Both the position numbers and the translations under genes were made by a program. Of a stretch of DNA of 64,000 bases, positions 16,062-23,637 are shown piece after piece. The stretch comes from Verrucomicrobiota bacterium (GTDB taxonomy: Bacteria; Verrucomicrobiota; Verrucomicrobiia; Limisphaerales; UBA1319): the NCBI GenBank assembly GCA_022709905.1, contig JAKLHY010000008.1, positions 62,001-126,000 of the forward strand, given 5' to 3'. The notes below the pieces were generated by a model. The model did not search any database, was not told where the DNA came from, and was given only the letters and a program-made list of their open reading frames with translations. Position 1 is the stretch's first letter. Each line of letters starts with the position of its first letter.

Positions 16062-16860
16062 GGCTTTTTCCGAAGACCGTCATAAAAGAACCTTCCACAC
16101 TCAGGGACTGATTTTTAACAACATCCATGAGAAACGCCTGAAACCGCTGAGTGCCATAACTCGATCTGAGAAACTCGACCATGCAGCCAAACTGCGAGTA
16201 GAAAAAGGCTGTCTTGTTTGTTAACGGACAGGAGATGGCGGTTCCTTTTTCGCCACTGAACAACGTCCCGTAATCCACGGGTTCGCAGAAAATACCTTGA
16301 GCCACAGCTTGGTATACATCCGATTTCGCCGGATATATCCCGATCCCCACCTGTCCTGCGCAATCCATCGCGACTCCTTCGACGAGCCATCGGGGCATCT
16401 GGGCAAATCTCAGCGACGACATGTGCTGCTGCAAAAGGCCATGCGACATTTCATGGGTCAAGTACGTCCGGAGGTCAATTCGTCCTTGCCGCGCGTCTTC
16501 CTGAGCTCGCTTGGATACAAACACTCGCCCGTTCATCGCAATGAACCGGGCTTTGCCCCCGCTGAGCCGGCGGAATTCGGAGTCACTCTTGCAGAAGAAT
16601 ATTTCCGGTTTCGATCCGAATGACATGCCGTGATACTGTTCCTCCAGGGTGACCACATCGCTCAAATACGATAACTGAGGCAATTCGGGTTGGCCGTGAT
16701 GATACACCACATAATTGCCGTGCTCTTCCCGGGAGAATCCCATAACAACAGGGGAGAATGGAAAGAGCCGCCCAAAGGAGAGTTCGTAGACGGCCAACGC
16801 CAAGAAAGTCGCAACGGACCCAGCCGCGACGAACCATTTCTTTTTGGTTTTGCTCATCAT
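16000..16860 (-). CDS. Membrane-anchored HExxH peptidase (peptidase-MA-like)
   Basis: 286 residues from 16860 (a second ATG follows at once). A short basic leader and one hydrophobic helix (WFVAAGSVATFLALAVYEL) anchor the protein with its body outside. The zinc site is YLTHEMSHGLLQQH, followed 20-odd residues later by WLVEGVAMDCAG, where the Glu supplies the third ligand as in gluzincins of the peptidase MA family. Further down FSGEKGTAISCPLTNKTAFF and YSQFGCMVEFLRSSYG are typical of this family. The substrate is unknown. The gene ends inside the Fic frame, consistent with the Fic 5' end having been joined here by rearrangement. A 60-base gap separates it from the secreted protein upstream. 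Confidence 0.8.
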   Translation of the reverse strand: MMSKTKKKWFVAAGSVATFLALAVYELSFGRLFPFSPVVMGFSREEHGNYVVYHHGQPELPQLSYLSDVVTLEEQYHGMSFGSKPEIFFCKSDSEFRRLSGGKARFIAMNGRVFVSKRAQEDARQGRIDLRTYLTHEMSHGLLQQHMSSLRFAQMPRWLVEGVAMDCAGQVGIGIYPAKSDVYQAVAQGIFCEPVDYGTLFSGEKGTAISCPLTNKTAFFYSQFGCMVEFLRSSYGTQRFQAFLMDVVKNQSLSVEGSFMTVFGKSLADEVARFKNETKKPATPTR

Positions 16861-16920
16861 TGAGCGTTCAGTAGGCCGCCAATCGTCCAAGACCGCTGAG
16901 CAGATAGAGGGTGTTTGCGT

Positions 16921-18348
16921 CTAGGGTCGGTGTCGTGCGGGCACACTCGAATAGCGCCGGCCGTTCACCATCAGGTCCAGCTTGGTCACCAGTGTCCCGC
17001 CGCGCGATCCGGTCCAAATCTCGTTGCCTAACCAGACGCCCAGCACTTCGGTGGGCGGCGCCAAGCCGCGCTTGACCGCGTCTTCCAGGAACGCCTTCAG
17101 GTTGAGGCGCGGCGGAGCGCCCTGGAAAGCCTTGCGGCGATACTGGATTTCGCCCGCTCCCGCCGGGGTGGGGACGTGTCCATAATCGCCGTAGCCGTCG
17201 TTCAAGGATTGCACGTCCGCGGCTTGACCATACCAGTCGAGCCAGATCGTGATCCGCCCGGCCGGTTTCAACGGCAGCATCACCAGCAGATTGTGCGTGC
17301 CTTGATCGATTTCGAGCCGCGTCACCGCGTCCATTTCCAGCTCCAGGGACTTGAGCGACGTGATTGCGATGGGGGCAAAACCACCTTGCGGGGCGTCCGG
17401 CCACAGCACCATCGCCCCCAGGCCCACCCCGGCCACCGTGGGTTGTTTGCCGGCCGAAGCCCGGCAGTCCCAACGCCAGCCGTAGCTGCCATCGCGATGC
17501 CGGTAGATGCTTTGCTCGTAATCCGGCTTCGCTTCCGCGGCGATCTCCTTCATCGAAGTGAACAAGGCGAAATGGTCGGGCAGACGCAGCCAGGCTGAAT
17601 CAAGACGCGGATTATCCCCTGGCCTCAGAATCTTCTCCTCCGCGCGCACGCGGGGCCACTCGACGCCGCGGGCCGGCAAGCGGCGCACGGTGAAGCGATT
17701 CACGCGTGCCCAATGGGCGTCGTTGGGCGCTCCGTTGTAGAAATGAAGGCTGGCCTTCGGATCGCCCCTTACGGGCAGATCGCATTCGCCCACGTCGCGC
17801 CAGTTGGGCCAGGACGCCGTGCGGAATTGGCCGCGAATCAGATTGCCCACCGCCTGCAGCCGCAGTTCGACCGTGTAGGCATCCAGGGGAACGATCGCCA
17901 CGGTCCGCGCCTGGTCATTTTCCTCGCGTCCCATCACGATGGTGAGTCGGCCGGCCACGAGTTCCTGTCCCAGCTTCACCATGTTCGCGCCGTCGTAATA
18001 CCAGACCAGGTTGGCCTGTTCCCAGCGGGCCGTGGGTTGGTTGCTGAAGGTTACAGAAATCTCCACGGGCGTTTCGGTCGGCGCGGGAATCGCATGGACC
18101 ATGACGTTCTTCGCGTTGTTGCCACCACCCCACATGCCGCCGGGCTGAACGCGCACTTCGAGTCCGGTGGGACCCACCCGCCAGTTCGCCCGATCCTCGC
18201 GCTCGAAGGACCAGCCCTCCGCCAGGCGGCCGTTGAAATCATCGCGGATGATTAACTCGCTCGTCTCCTGCGCGGCCGCGCCGCCGGGGGCGATGCAGCC
18301 GAGCAACAGGGCCCCCGCCAGGATTCGGCAATGATTCGCTTGGTTCAT
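16921..18348 (-). CDS. Secreted protein with DUF1349/concanavalin-like domain, carbohydrate-related
   Basis: 475 residues. A signal peptide (ILAGALLLGCIAPGGAAAQ) is followed by a beta-sandwich of the DUF1349 type: DDFNGRLAEGWSFEREDRA, then ISVTFSNQPTARWEQANLVW, YDGANMVKLGQELVAGRLTI and SWPNWRDVGECDLP. The second half has repeated beta strands and ends in GVWLGNEIWTGSRGGTLVTK, which loosely resembles the GH12-type jelly roll but lacks a motif I can assign. It sits beside a GH26-like protein on the same strand (gap ~270 bases), so the pair may act on the same polysaccharide outside the cell. No catalytic residues can be assigned, and a binding role is equally likely. Confidence 0.8.
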   Translation of the reverse strand: MNQANHCRILAGALLLGCIAPGGAAAQETSELIIRDDFNGRLAEGWSFEREDRANWRVGPTGLEVRVQPGGMWGGGNNAKNVMVHAIPAPTETPVEISVTFSNQPTARWEQANLVWYYDGANMVKLGQELVAGRLTIVMGREENDQARTVAIVPLDAYTVELRLQAVGNLIRGQFRTASWPNWRDVGECDLPVRGDPKASLHFYNGAPNDAHWARVNRFTVRRLPARGVEWPRVRAEEKILRPGDNPRLDSAWLRLPDHFALFTSMKEIAAEAKPDYEQSIYRHRDGSYGWRWDCRASAGKQPTVAGVGLGAMVLWPDAPQGGFAPIAITSLKSLELEMDAVTRLEIDQGTHNLLVMLPLKPAGRITIWLDWYGQAADVQSLNDGYGDYGHVPTPAGAGEIQYRRKAFQGAPPRLNLKAFLEDAVKRGLAPPTEVLGVWLGNEIWTGSRGGTLVTKLDLMVNGRRYSSVPARHRP

Positions 18349-18620
18349 ATGTTTTCAGACCCATGGATAAAGGCCATCCTCCGGCCGGTGCGCCACCGCC
18401 CGAATGACCGCGCGGATGCCCGCCTCATGCCCCAGCAGCATGTTGAAGGCCTCGTGCGTGGCGTTTGCATCGTCGATTCACCCAAAGACTCCCGCCCGCG
18501 CCGGAGTCTGACAAAAAAAATGACTTTCCCACCCGAAAGAGCCAAGCGAAAACTCTCATGGGGTTGTTCCAGGATTTCGGGTCCCGGCGCCAGAAGAGTC
18601 CGCGGGGTGCATGGAGCCCC

Positions 18621-19673
18621 TCACGGGTTCAGCGCGACGATCTTGGGATGCGCCATGAACTCGCGCCCATTGAGATTTCCCACCGCATTGTAGAAACCCT
18701 CGTCACTCCAGAACACAAAGCCCGCCAGTTCGGAGAAACGGCTCTCCAGTTTCTTCAGCACATCGAAGCAGTCCCGCGGCGGATCGGATTTCCCGCGAAT
18801 GCCCAGTTCGGCCCACCAGATGATTTTGCCGCAATCCTGCTTCTTTGTGACCGCCCAGTCGTATTCGTCGAACGGCAGTCCGGTGCCGTAGGCTGATTTT
18901 CCCAGCACATCCACGTAGGCATCGCCCGGATAGCACCGCTCCAACGCGCCGGTGTTCTGGGTGGTGTGATACGCCCAGATGATGTTGTCGAGCTTCTTGG
19001 TGTTCTGGAAGTAGTCGTGCACCAACCGGTAAAGCCGAATGATGGCATCGTGGCCCTGCTTGGCGTGCCACTTGTTCCGGTCATCGCTTTCCACGAAAGG
19101 CGTATAGACGACGGGAATGCCGCGGTCCCGCAGCCATTGCAGATTGGCGGCCATCCGGTCGAGCTGTTGGTGGAAGTTCGATTTGACCGGGTTTTCCCCG
19201 GTCGCGTAGATCCTTTCGATCTCGCAGGCATCATTCCATCGACCGCCGGCGGGGTTCGCGAAAAAGCTGTAGACACCGGCGATCAGGCCCCGGTCCCAGA
19301 GCTTCTTGACGCCCGCATTCCAGGCGGCATCGCTGAACGGGTTGTCGTCGAAGTCGTAGGTGATGCAGCCGTAGCGCGGCAGCTTGCCCGTGTGGTTACG
19401 GACCTTCTGGATCCAGTTGCTGGGGTGATCGATATCGGGATTCTCGTTGTGAACCCAGGTGGCTATCTGGCCGAAGAGGAAGGATCCGCGGCCTTGGGCC
19501 TTGAGATAGGCGAGCACCTTGTCTCTGGCGTGGGCGGAACGGCTGACGCTCGCGCCCGCGGGATTCTCGGCGGTGACGCGAGGATCTTGAGCGCGGGATC
19601 TGGCGAAGGCCGGACCAAATCCGGCGGCAGCCAGAAACCGGAGGAGTTGGCGGCGGGAGAAGTTCGTTTTCAT
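18621..19673 (-). CDS. Secreted GH26-like glycosidase (mannanase-like)
   Basis: 350 residues from the ATG at 19673. The leader FSRRQLLRFLAAAGFGPAFA is twin-arginine-like. The body shows the GH26 layout: FLFGQIATWVHNENPD, LPRYGCITYDFDDNPFSDAA, AGVYSFFANPAGGRW, then VVYTPFVESDDRNKWHAKQG in the place of the family's RPLHExNGxWFWW acid/base segment, DNIIWAYHTTQNTGALERCY (WVW-like strand), GDAYVDVLGKSAYG and KIIWWAELGIRGKSDP with the expected nucleophile Glu. The Glu of PFVES would be the acid/base, although the usual preceding His is Val. Length is normal. The substrate is probably a beta-mannan or related glycan, but the altered motif leaves this open. Confidence 0.7.
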   Translation of the reverse strand: MKTNFSRRQLLRFLAAAGFGPAFARSRAQDPRVTAENPAGASVSRSAHARDKVLAYLKAQGRGSFLFGQIATWVHNENPDIDHPSNWIQKVRNHTGKLPRYGCITYDFDDNPFSDAAWNAGVKKLWDRGLIAGVYSFFANPAGGRWNDACEIERIYATGENPVKSNFHQQLDRMAANLQWLRDRGIPVVYTPFVESDDRNKWHAKQGHDAIIRLYRLVHDYFQNTKKLDNIIWAYHTTQNTGALERCYPGDAYVDVLGKSAYGTGLPFDEYDWAVTKKQDCGKIIWWAELGIRGKSDPPRDCFDVLKKLESRFSELAGFVFWSDEGFYNAVGNLNGREFMAHPKIVALNP

Positions 19674-19977
19674 GAGTTCAGCCCTTTGTGCAACAGGTCC
19701 GAGACTGTCCTGCCGAGCGGGACGCCACACAACTTTGACTGTCGAACGGCCAGTGCCATTATGCCATCGTCCAGAGTCAGTGTCGTTCTCACGGTCGTAA
19801 TGTGCCCTCGTTAAATTTTGATGTCAATTCACGTGGAAGACACCATTTTAAGAGCACCATCTTTAGCCGTTCCATGCCTACCCCCAACGAAGAAGCCCAG
19901 TTCGCGCAGCGCCGGCATTCGTCCGGCCCCTTGCTTTCGCGGGACGGCAGACAGCGGTAACCCATCGCAGCAGGTCT
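19674..19977. other. Gene-free stretch at the edge of the degraded region
   Basis: About 300 bases between the GH26-like start and the first gene fragment. I see no convincing reading frame on either strand. The part next to 19673 must hold the glycosidase promoter. The rest resembles the decayed DNA that follows. Confidence 0.4.
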
Positions 19978-20361
19978 TTACATCGGCGCCTTCGGCGTGG
20001 TGGTCAGCGGCGCGTACACCTTGGGCACCCGCACGCCGGTCAGCCCGTTGCTGATCTCGATGTGGTCCGGGTGAGAGTCGTCCACCTTCACGCCATCGAG
20101 AGCCTGCGGGCCGCGCCCGCCCATGAGATTGAAGGTCCGGGACGTGTTTGCCGGCAGATCCGTGCAGAACGCGATGCTGCCTTTGGAGCCGCCTTCGACC
20201 ATCTCGATAGGCACTTCCTTGCCGGCGTCGTTCAGGAGTTGGTAATCGGCGGAGTCGACGTTCTGGTTGAGTTTGAAGACAACCACCTGTTCCGCGTAGC
20301 TCACACCGAAGTGTTCCTTGAGCACAAACTCCTGCTGGGGCTTCTGGCCCACACGGGAAGA
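19978..20361 (-). pseudogene. Gene tail of an unidentified secreted-type protein, cut at a GACCCC motif
   Basis: The minus frame from ~20361 to the stop at 19978 encodes well-ordered beta-rich sequence: QEFVLKEHFGVSYAEQVVVF, YQLLNDAGKEVPIEMVEGGS, IAFCTDLPANTSRTFNL, HIEISNGLTGVRVPKVYAPL. This looks like the early part of a large secreted glycosidase or galactose-binding-fold protein, but no family motif is present. It has no start of its own. Its 5' limit coincides with the 29-base repeat at 20362-20390 in the same orientation, and its 3' end breaks off after PKVYAPL. It is a fragment. The function cannot be stated. Confidence 0.45.
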
Positions 20362-20390
20362 CAATGGGGTCGAGTCTAAACATGTGACCA
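20362..20390 (-). repeat. 29-base GACCCC repeat, copy 1
   Basis: On the minus strand this copy ends in TTAGACTCGACCCCATTG and matches copies 2 and 3 in most of 29 positions; the core ACTCGACCCCA and an upstream ATG-like trinucleotide are shared. It lies exactly at the 5' edge of the gene fragment at 19978-20361, reading in the same direction. Confidence 0.65.
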
Positions 20391-20523
20391 TTCGGCTCTT
20401 AACTCGACACCCCTGACACAACGGATGCAAGAGGGGGGGCTGACGACCACGCCGTGAGTTCCGCGCGGCCTCTGGCTCGCCGCTCGCGAGCCCCGGAGGC
20501 TGGGGCGAACCTTCGGGCTTCAA

Positions 20524-20552
20524 TTGTCAAATGTATGGATCCGACCCCATTG
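20524..20552 (+). repeat. 29-base GACCCC repeat, copy 2
   Basis: Plus-strand copy with TTGTCAAATG at its start and GACCCCATTG at its end. It is divergent from copy 1, 133 bases away. It is followed immediately by the tail of a prepilin-like protein in the same orientation. Confidence 0.65.
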
Positions 20553-20651
20553 CCTTCCCTTCTCGATGGCTCGGTGCGCTGGGTGCCGCAGCAGTTGATG
20601 TTCGAGCACTACGCCACCATCCCTCACGGGACGATCCGCGGTTATTGGTAG
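20553..20651 (+). pseudogene. C-terminal tail of a prepilin-like H-X9-DG protein
   Basis: The 32 codons before TAG at 20649 read LLDGSVRWVPQQLMFEHYAT followed by IPHGTIRGYW. DGSVRWV is the hallmark end of the H-X9-DG domain found in Verrucomicrobia/Planctomycetes pseudopilin-like proteins. The intact relative at 60470-61336 shows the full form. Everything upstream of the DG, including the His, is replaced by the GACCCC repeat, so this is a tail left after recombination or insertion at the repeat. It is not expressed on its own. Confidence 0.5.
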
Positions 20652-20884
20652 CCGCCGCTCGAAGATCTCCGGTTCTGGTTCTCCGACTTCGTGTGCGTCC
20701 GAGAGAATCGGGCGGCCGGAAGCGTCAATGCGAAGTTTTCTCGCTTGCAGGAGTCTTTGGCTTCGGCCGAGATGCCGGAGCCAGGGCCGCGCCAACAAAC
20801 CCGCTGGTGATCTCCGATCGCTGCATCCTGATCACCGGGCCGCCGAGGACTTCGGCATCCGCTCATGTGCGGCATCTGCGCATC

Positions 20885-21055
20885 TCAATTGCCGAAGCAG
20901 GAAAAGTCTCCCCAGCCCAGGTCGTCAATGAAGGCCATCACGACATTGGGCTGGTGAGGTGGCGCGGCATGGGGCTTCGGCGAAGAGGCAGCCACGAGCA
21001 GGCCGGCAGCCAACCGGCACACGAGCGTCGATCGCCATTGGTGAAGTGGGTTCAT
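20885..21055 (-). pseudogene. N-terminal fragment of a sulfatase
   Basis: From the ATG at 21055, a signal peptide (LVCRLAAGLLVAASSPKPHA) is followed by PNVVMAFIDDLGWGDFSCFG, the unmistakable start of type I sulfatases with the metal-binding Asp pair. The frame ends at 20885, ~57 residues in, before the CxPxR active-site motif. No continuation in other frames is recognisable. It is a head fragment within the degraded region. Confidence 0.7.
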
Positions 21056-21148
21056 TGCGGAGTCTCTTTTGGGTGCCGCGCGTTGCGGTCGGCAACTAGC
21101 GTTTGCCGTCCAACCACCCACACGTCTTACCTCGGTGGCACAAAGATG

Positions 21149-21306
21149 TCATGGTTCGGGGCGACGATTCTCAGCGGAAGATCGCGTCGAGGTCGACCCG
21201 CGTCCGGGCGCCCACATCTGCCAGACTTCGTTGCAACCGTAGGTATGGCCGAACGCACCGCTGAACAGCGACCAGTAGCAGAACCGCCGTGCATTTGGCT
21301 GCGAGC
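21149..21306 (-). pseudogene. Fragment of a DUF4038/GH140-like glycoside hydrolase
   Basis: The minus frame near 21306-21190 reads [20 protein letters not shown] then [13 protein letters not shown]. The [20 protein letters not shown] motif is typical of DUF4038 apiosidase-type glycosidases near the catalytic domain end. After GR the reading becomes Ser/Arg-rich and stops at 21149. There is no start and no other part of the protein nearby. It is another internal scrap of a carbohydrate enzyme. Confidence 0.5.
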
Positions 21307-21518
21307 AGACTGTCGACAACCAAGATCAAGATCGCCACCGACCAAAGCCCTGTGTGAACCGCTTTCATGTCTTGCCTTACCAAAGGCAGTTCTATTCTGG
21401 AACGTCCTGGCGGGCTTCCGCGAGTTCAATCGTCGCCCTGGCATCTCAGGTCAAGGTTTTGTCCTCCGCGTGCAATCGCCCGTCCGGTACGCCGATGAAC
21501 CGCTGGCCGCCACCGCCG

Positions 21519-21803
21519 TCAGGAATCAGATTTAGCCCATCTTCGTGTCGAAGTGGACACAGGCATCTTGCGGCCCCGGATGCCGAACAGACGAACAACG
21601 TGGTAAGCCACAAACCGAGCACCAAGAAACACATATGCCAGCGTAATCCACAGTGTCACATCCAGTGAGACGTGCATCGCGCGCAGGCTCCAGAATATGC
21701 CGTAGGCTGGGGCGAACACGATGCCTAACCCCAGCATCGCCTGCCACAACATCGCCAGCCCCGTGCCCCAAATCCGCACCCCATTCATGAGTTTCTCATT
21801 CAT
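21519..21803 (-). CDS. Small hydrophobic membrane protein of unknown function
   Basis: 94 residues with two strong hydrophobic helices (GTGLAMLWQAMLGLGIVFAP, LDVTLWITLAYVFLGARFVA) and a basic C-terminal tail (RLFGIRGRKMPVSTSTRRWA). I do not recognise the family. The composition is plausible for a real membrane protein, but it lies among gene fragments and could be one itself, since its last residues after the RGRK patch look unnatural. The start at 21803 has a second ATG five codons later. Confidence 0.4.
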   Translation of the reverse strand: MNEKLMNGVRIWGTGLAMLWQAMLGLGIVFAPAYGIFWSLRAMHVSLDVTLWITLAYVFLGARFVAYHVVRLFGIRGRKMPVSTSTRRWAKSDS

Positions 21804-21889
21804 CGGCTTTGCCGTTCACTTGCGGACCGGTCAGAGGATGAGGTTGCGGTATTCCACGCTGGTCTTGTCGCCGCGCAGGTAGATCGGTT

Positions 21890-22063
21890 TAGGGCCGGCG
21901 TGAGGTCAACGACATCGAAGTAGGCGCCGGCCTGCGGCGGAACTTCGGCGAGTTCGAAGCTGCGAAAGCAGCGGGTCCACTGGTTCACGCTCGACGTCTC
22001 CGGGTCGATCCAGTTCGCCGACCACGCGGCATCGGGGGAGGCGGCAGCGCTATTCCAGCCCGC
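21890..22063 (-). pseudogene. N-terminal-type fragment of a rhamnosidase-like glycosidase
   Basis: The reading WSANWIDPETSSVNQWTRCF followed by RSFELAEVPPQAGAYFDV resembles the opening accessory domain of bacterial alpha-L-rhamnosidase-type proteins, where a W-I/D-P...NQW..FRKxFEL pattern recurs. No catalytic domain follows: the frame ends at 21800 in Ser/Arg-rich sequence. The stretch upstream in the same frame (22063-22290) is low-complexity Asn/Gly/Ser sequence of no clear origin. Confidence 0.35.
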
Positions 22064-22297
22064 GACGGTATGGCCGGGGAGTGCCAGGTTACCGCTGTTG
22101 GTCACTAGGTTCGGCGCCGCGCCGTGGGTCTTGACGTGGTTCGTAGGCGACGAACCGCTGTCGTTGCCGTTGCCGTTGCAGATGACGGTGAAGGTAGTGC
22201 CCGACGCCAGCAGTATGTCCGGCAGGAACTCCTCTCCACTGGCGTAGGCGGCTGCTGTGGTTGTCCGACATTCGGCAACCTTGTTCGAATTGATGAA

Positions 22298-22558
22298 CCG
22301 CAGATGGCATTCGTGTCCGGCAGCCGTCGAATTTGACTTTTCCCACATCCTGAGACCGAACATCGGGTGATGGATGGCTTCTCCATCGCTCTTGGCCGGC
22401 AAGTTCATAGGCCGGTTGTACTCCATATACAGCGGCGGGTCATGCGCATCGAGGTGATTGATGGGCGAGAACTCCTCGTAAATCGTCCGATACTTGCTCT
22501 CGTAGTTGAGACCGCGCACTCCGACGTGTTCCAGCTCCGGTCGTCGGATCATGGCGCA
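22298..22558 (-). pseudogene. C-terminal fragment of an alpha/beta-hydrolase-type esterase
   Basis: The frame contains YRTIYEEFSPINHLDAHDPP then LYMEYN, IHHPMFGLRMWEKSN and AAGHECHL. This matches the end of secreted esterases of the BD-FAE type, where DxPP(L/V) follows the Asp region and HHxxFGxxxxxKxxxxGxECHL carries the last strand and helix. The nucleophile Ser elbow is absent. It sits in one open frame with the two neighbouring fragments, which is an accidental fusion in decayed DNA and not a real multidomain protein. Confidence 0.5.
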
Positions 22559-22684
22559 CGTTAACCGAACACCGTTCTTGCCCACCACAGCAAAACTGCC
22601 GAAAGCCATGCCAAAACTGCCGGCCCGACTCACGCGCGGACTGGTGTGCCTGCCGACGACCTCGAACCGGCAAACGAGTTCGGG

Positions 22685-22930
22685 AAGCGATTCGCATGGC
22701 TGCATCCCGCGATGTTATTGAGATGCGGGTCGAAGCCTCCCTTATACCAGCCGGTGCGGTCGAGGTTATCCGGACTGAGCGCCACCATCCCGATGGGCGT
22801 TGTGGCCCCCGGGAACAACATCCAACGCTTCGATTTGATTGCCGTCCCTATTTTCGGATCCACGTAATCCACAGGTGCTTTTGCGTGGATCAGGTTTGTG
22901 TGGGAGGCGAGGCATAGGGCCCCGACCTTC
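22685..22930 (-). pseudogene. N-terminal fragment of a GH92 alpha-mannosidase
   Basis: Reading KAPVDYVDPKIGTAIKSKRW then MLFPGATTPIGMVALSPDNL, WYKGGFDPHLNNIAGCSHAN. This is the start of the GH92 N-terminal beta-sandwich (VDPxIGT...FPGAxxPFGMVxLSPD...GxSHxH). A weak signal-peptide-like stretch (WCVKVGALCLASHTNLIHA) precedes it. The frame leaves homology at about 22685. The rest of the ~750-residue enzyme is missing. Confidence 0.7.
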
Positions 22931-23081
22931 ACGCACCAAAAGAAATAAGCCAACTCTGGTTTATCGCGGACCGACACGGAGCGACGGCGATTCCTGGGAC
23001 TGGTGGCGCATCGGGAAGGGCCGGTTCGACTGGTGAATTGGAAACGCTTGGCAGCCGTTGCTGGCGGATTTGAAGCGAAAA

Positions 23082-23110
23082 TTATCAAATGCATTGACTC
23101 GACCCCAATG
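23082..23110 (+). repeat. 29-base GACCCC repeat, copy 3
   Basis: Starts TTATCAAATGCATTG and ends ACTCGACCCCAATG. It is followed directly by the helix-turn-helix-like fragment at 23115-23205 in the same orientation. Confidence 0.65.
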
Positions 23111-23114
23111 TTAT

Positions 23115-23205
23115 CTGGGGGATTGAACCATCGGGAGCTGGCGGTTGCCTTGGGGTTGGGCACGCAGGCGGCAGTGAGCCTGCAGTTTGGCCAAGTGGAG
23201 GCGGG
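23115..23205 (+). pseudogene. Helix-turn-helix fragment, possibly the tail of a REP-associated (Y1) transposase
   Basis: About 30 codons read SGGLNHRELAVALGLGTQAA then VSLQFGQVEAGAP. The pattern is a small DNA-binding helix-turn-helix (xLxxRELAxxLGxGxxAAVSxQ) that I associate with the C-terminal tails of IS200-like/REP-associated tyrosine transposases in Verrucomicrobia. The catalytic HUH and Tyr parts are not in the window. If the identification is right, it gives a source for the nearby repeats. It is too short for a firm call. Confidence 0.35.
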
Positions 23206-23279
23206 AGCTCCAGCCGGATTCATCCTGGCGAAAACAGACAACGCGGATCGACGCCGGCCTGGAGCAGAACGCTAACTAT

Positions 23280-23302
23280 TAATTTAAGGGCAGACCCCAA
23301 AA
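23280..23302 (+). repeat. Divergent GACCCC motif, copy 4
   Basis: TTTAAGGGCAGACCCCAAAAGG keeps only the GACCCCA core of the longer repeat. Like the other copies it lies just upstream of a gene tail in the same orientation, here a PEP-CTERM-type protein end. Confidence 0.4.
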
Positions 23303-23573
23303 GGCGACCCCCGGCATCAATAGCGAGGGAAATGCCCACTTCGACATGCAGACATTTACGCTGCCATCTGCGTTTGCGACCGAGACTCTCGATTCGATCG
23401 TATTTTATTCGCAGGGCGGGCACCCACAGGGCAAGGCCTTCCTTGCCGCGGCAACCGTTGCCTCCAATTCCGGCGCGGTTCCCGAGGGGGGAGAGTATTG
23501 CCTGGTGATGGGCTTATTGACGATTGTTGGCTGCCAGTTTTGGCTGAGGCGGGCGGCAGTGACGGGGAACTGA
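23303..23573 (+). pseudogene. C-terminal tail of a PEP-CTERM-like secreted protein
   Basis: The open frame encodes MQTFTLPSAFATETLDSIVF, HPQGKAFLAAATVASNSGAV, then PEGGEYCLVMGLLTIVGCQF and WLRR. A VPE(P/G) motif, a hydrophobic helix and a basic end make up the exosortase sorting signal, and VPEGG variants occur in Verrucomicrobia. The N-terminus and signal peptide are missing: the reading begins at the GACCCC motif without a start codon. It is therefore a gene tail. It shows that this genome, or its recent ancestor, carried exosortase substrates. Confidence 0.6.
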
Positions 23574-23637
23574 TGCTGAGTTCGGGCCATCTCCGGCTCT
23601 GGATGCGGGTATTCTGGGGCGAAGATTTTCAGGTTCT

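Noticed and set aside
18356..18475. Minus-strand codons reading NATHEAFNMLLGHEAGIRAV before a stop at 18356
   Set aside because: It could be the last 40 residues of a lost gene, but no family can be named and no upstream part exists. Too weak to annotate.
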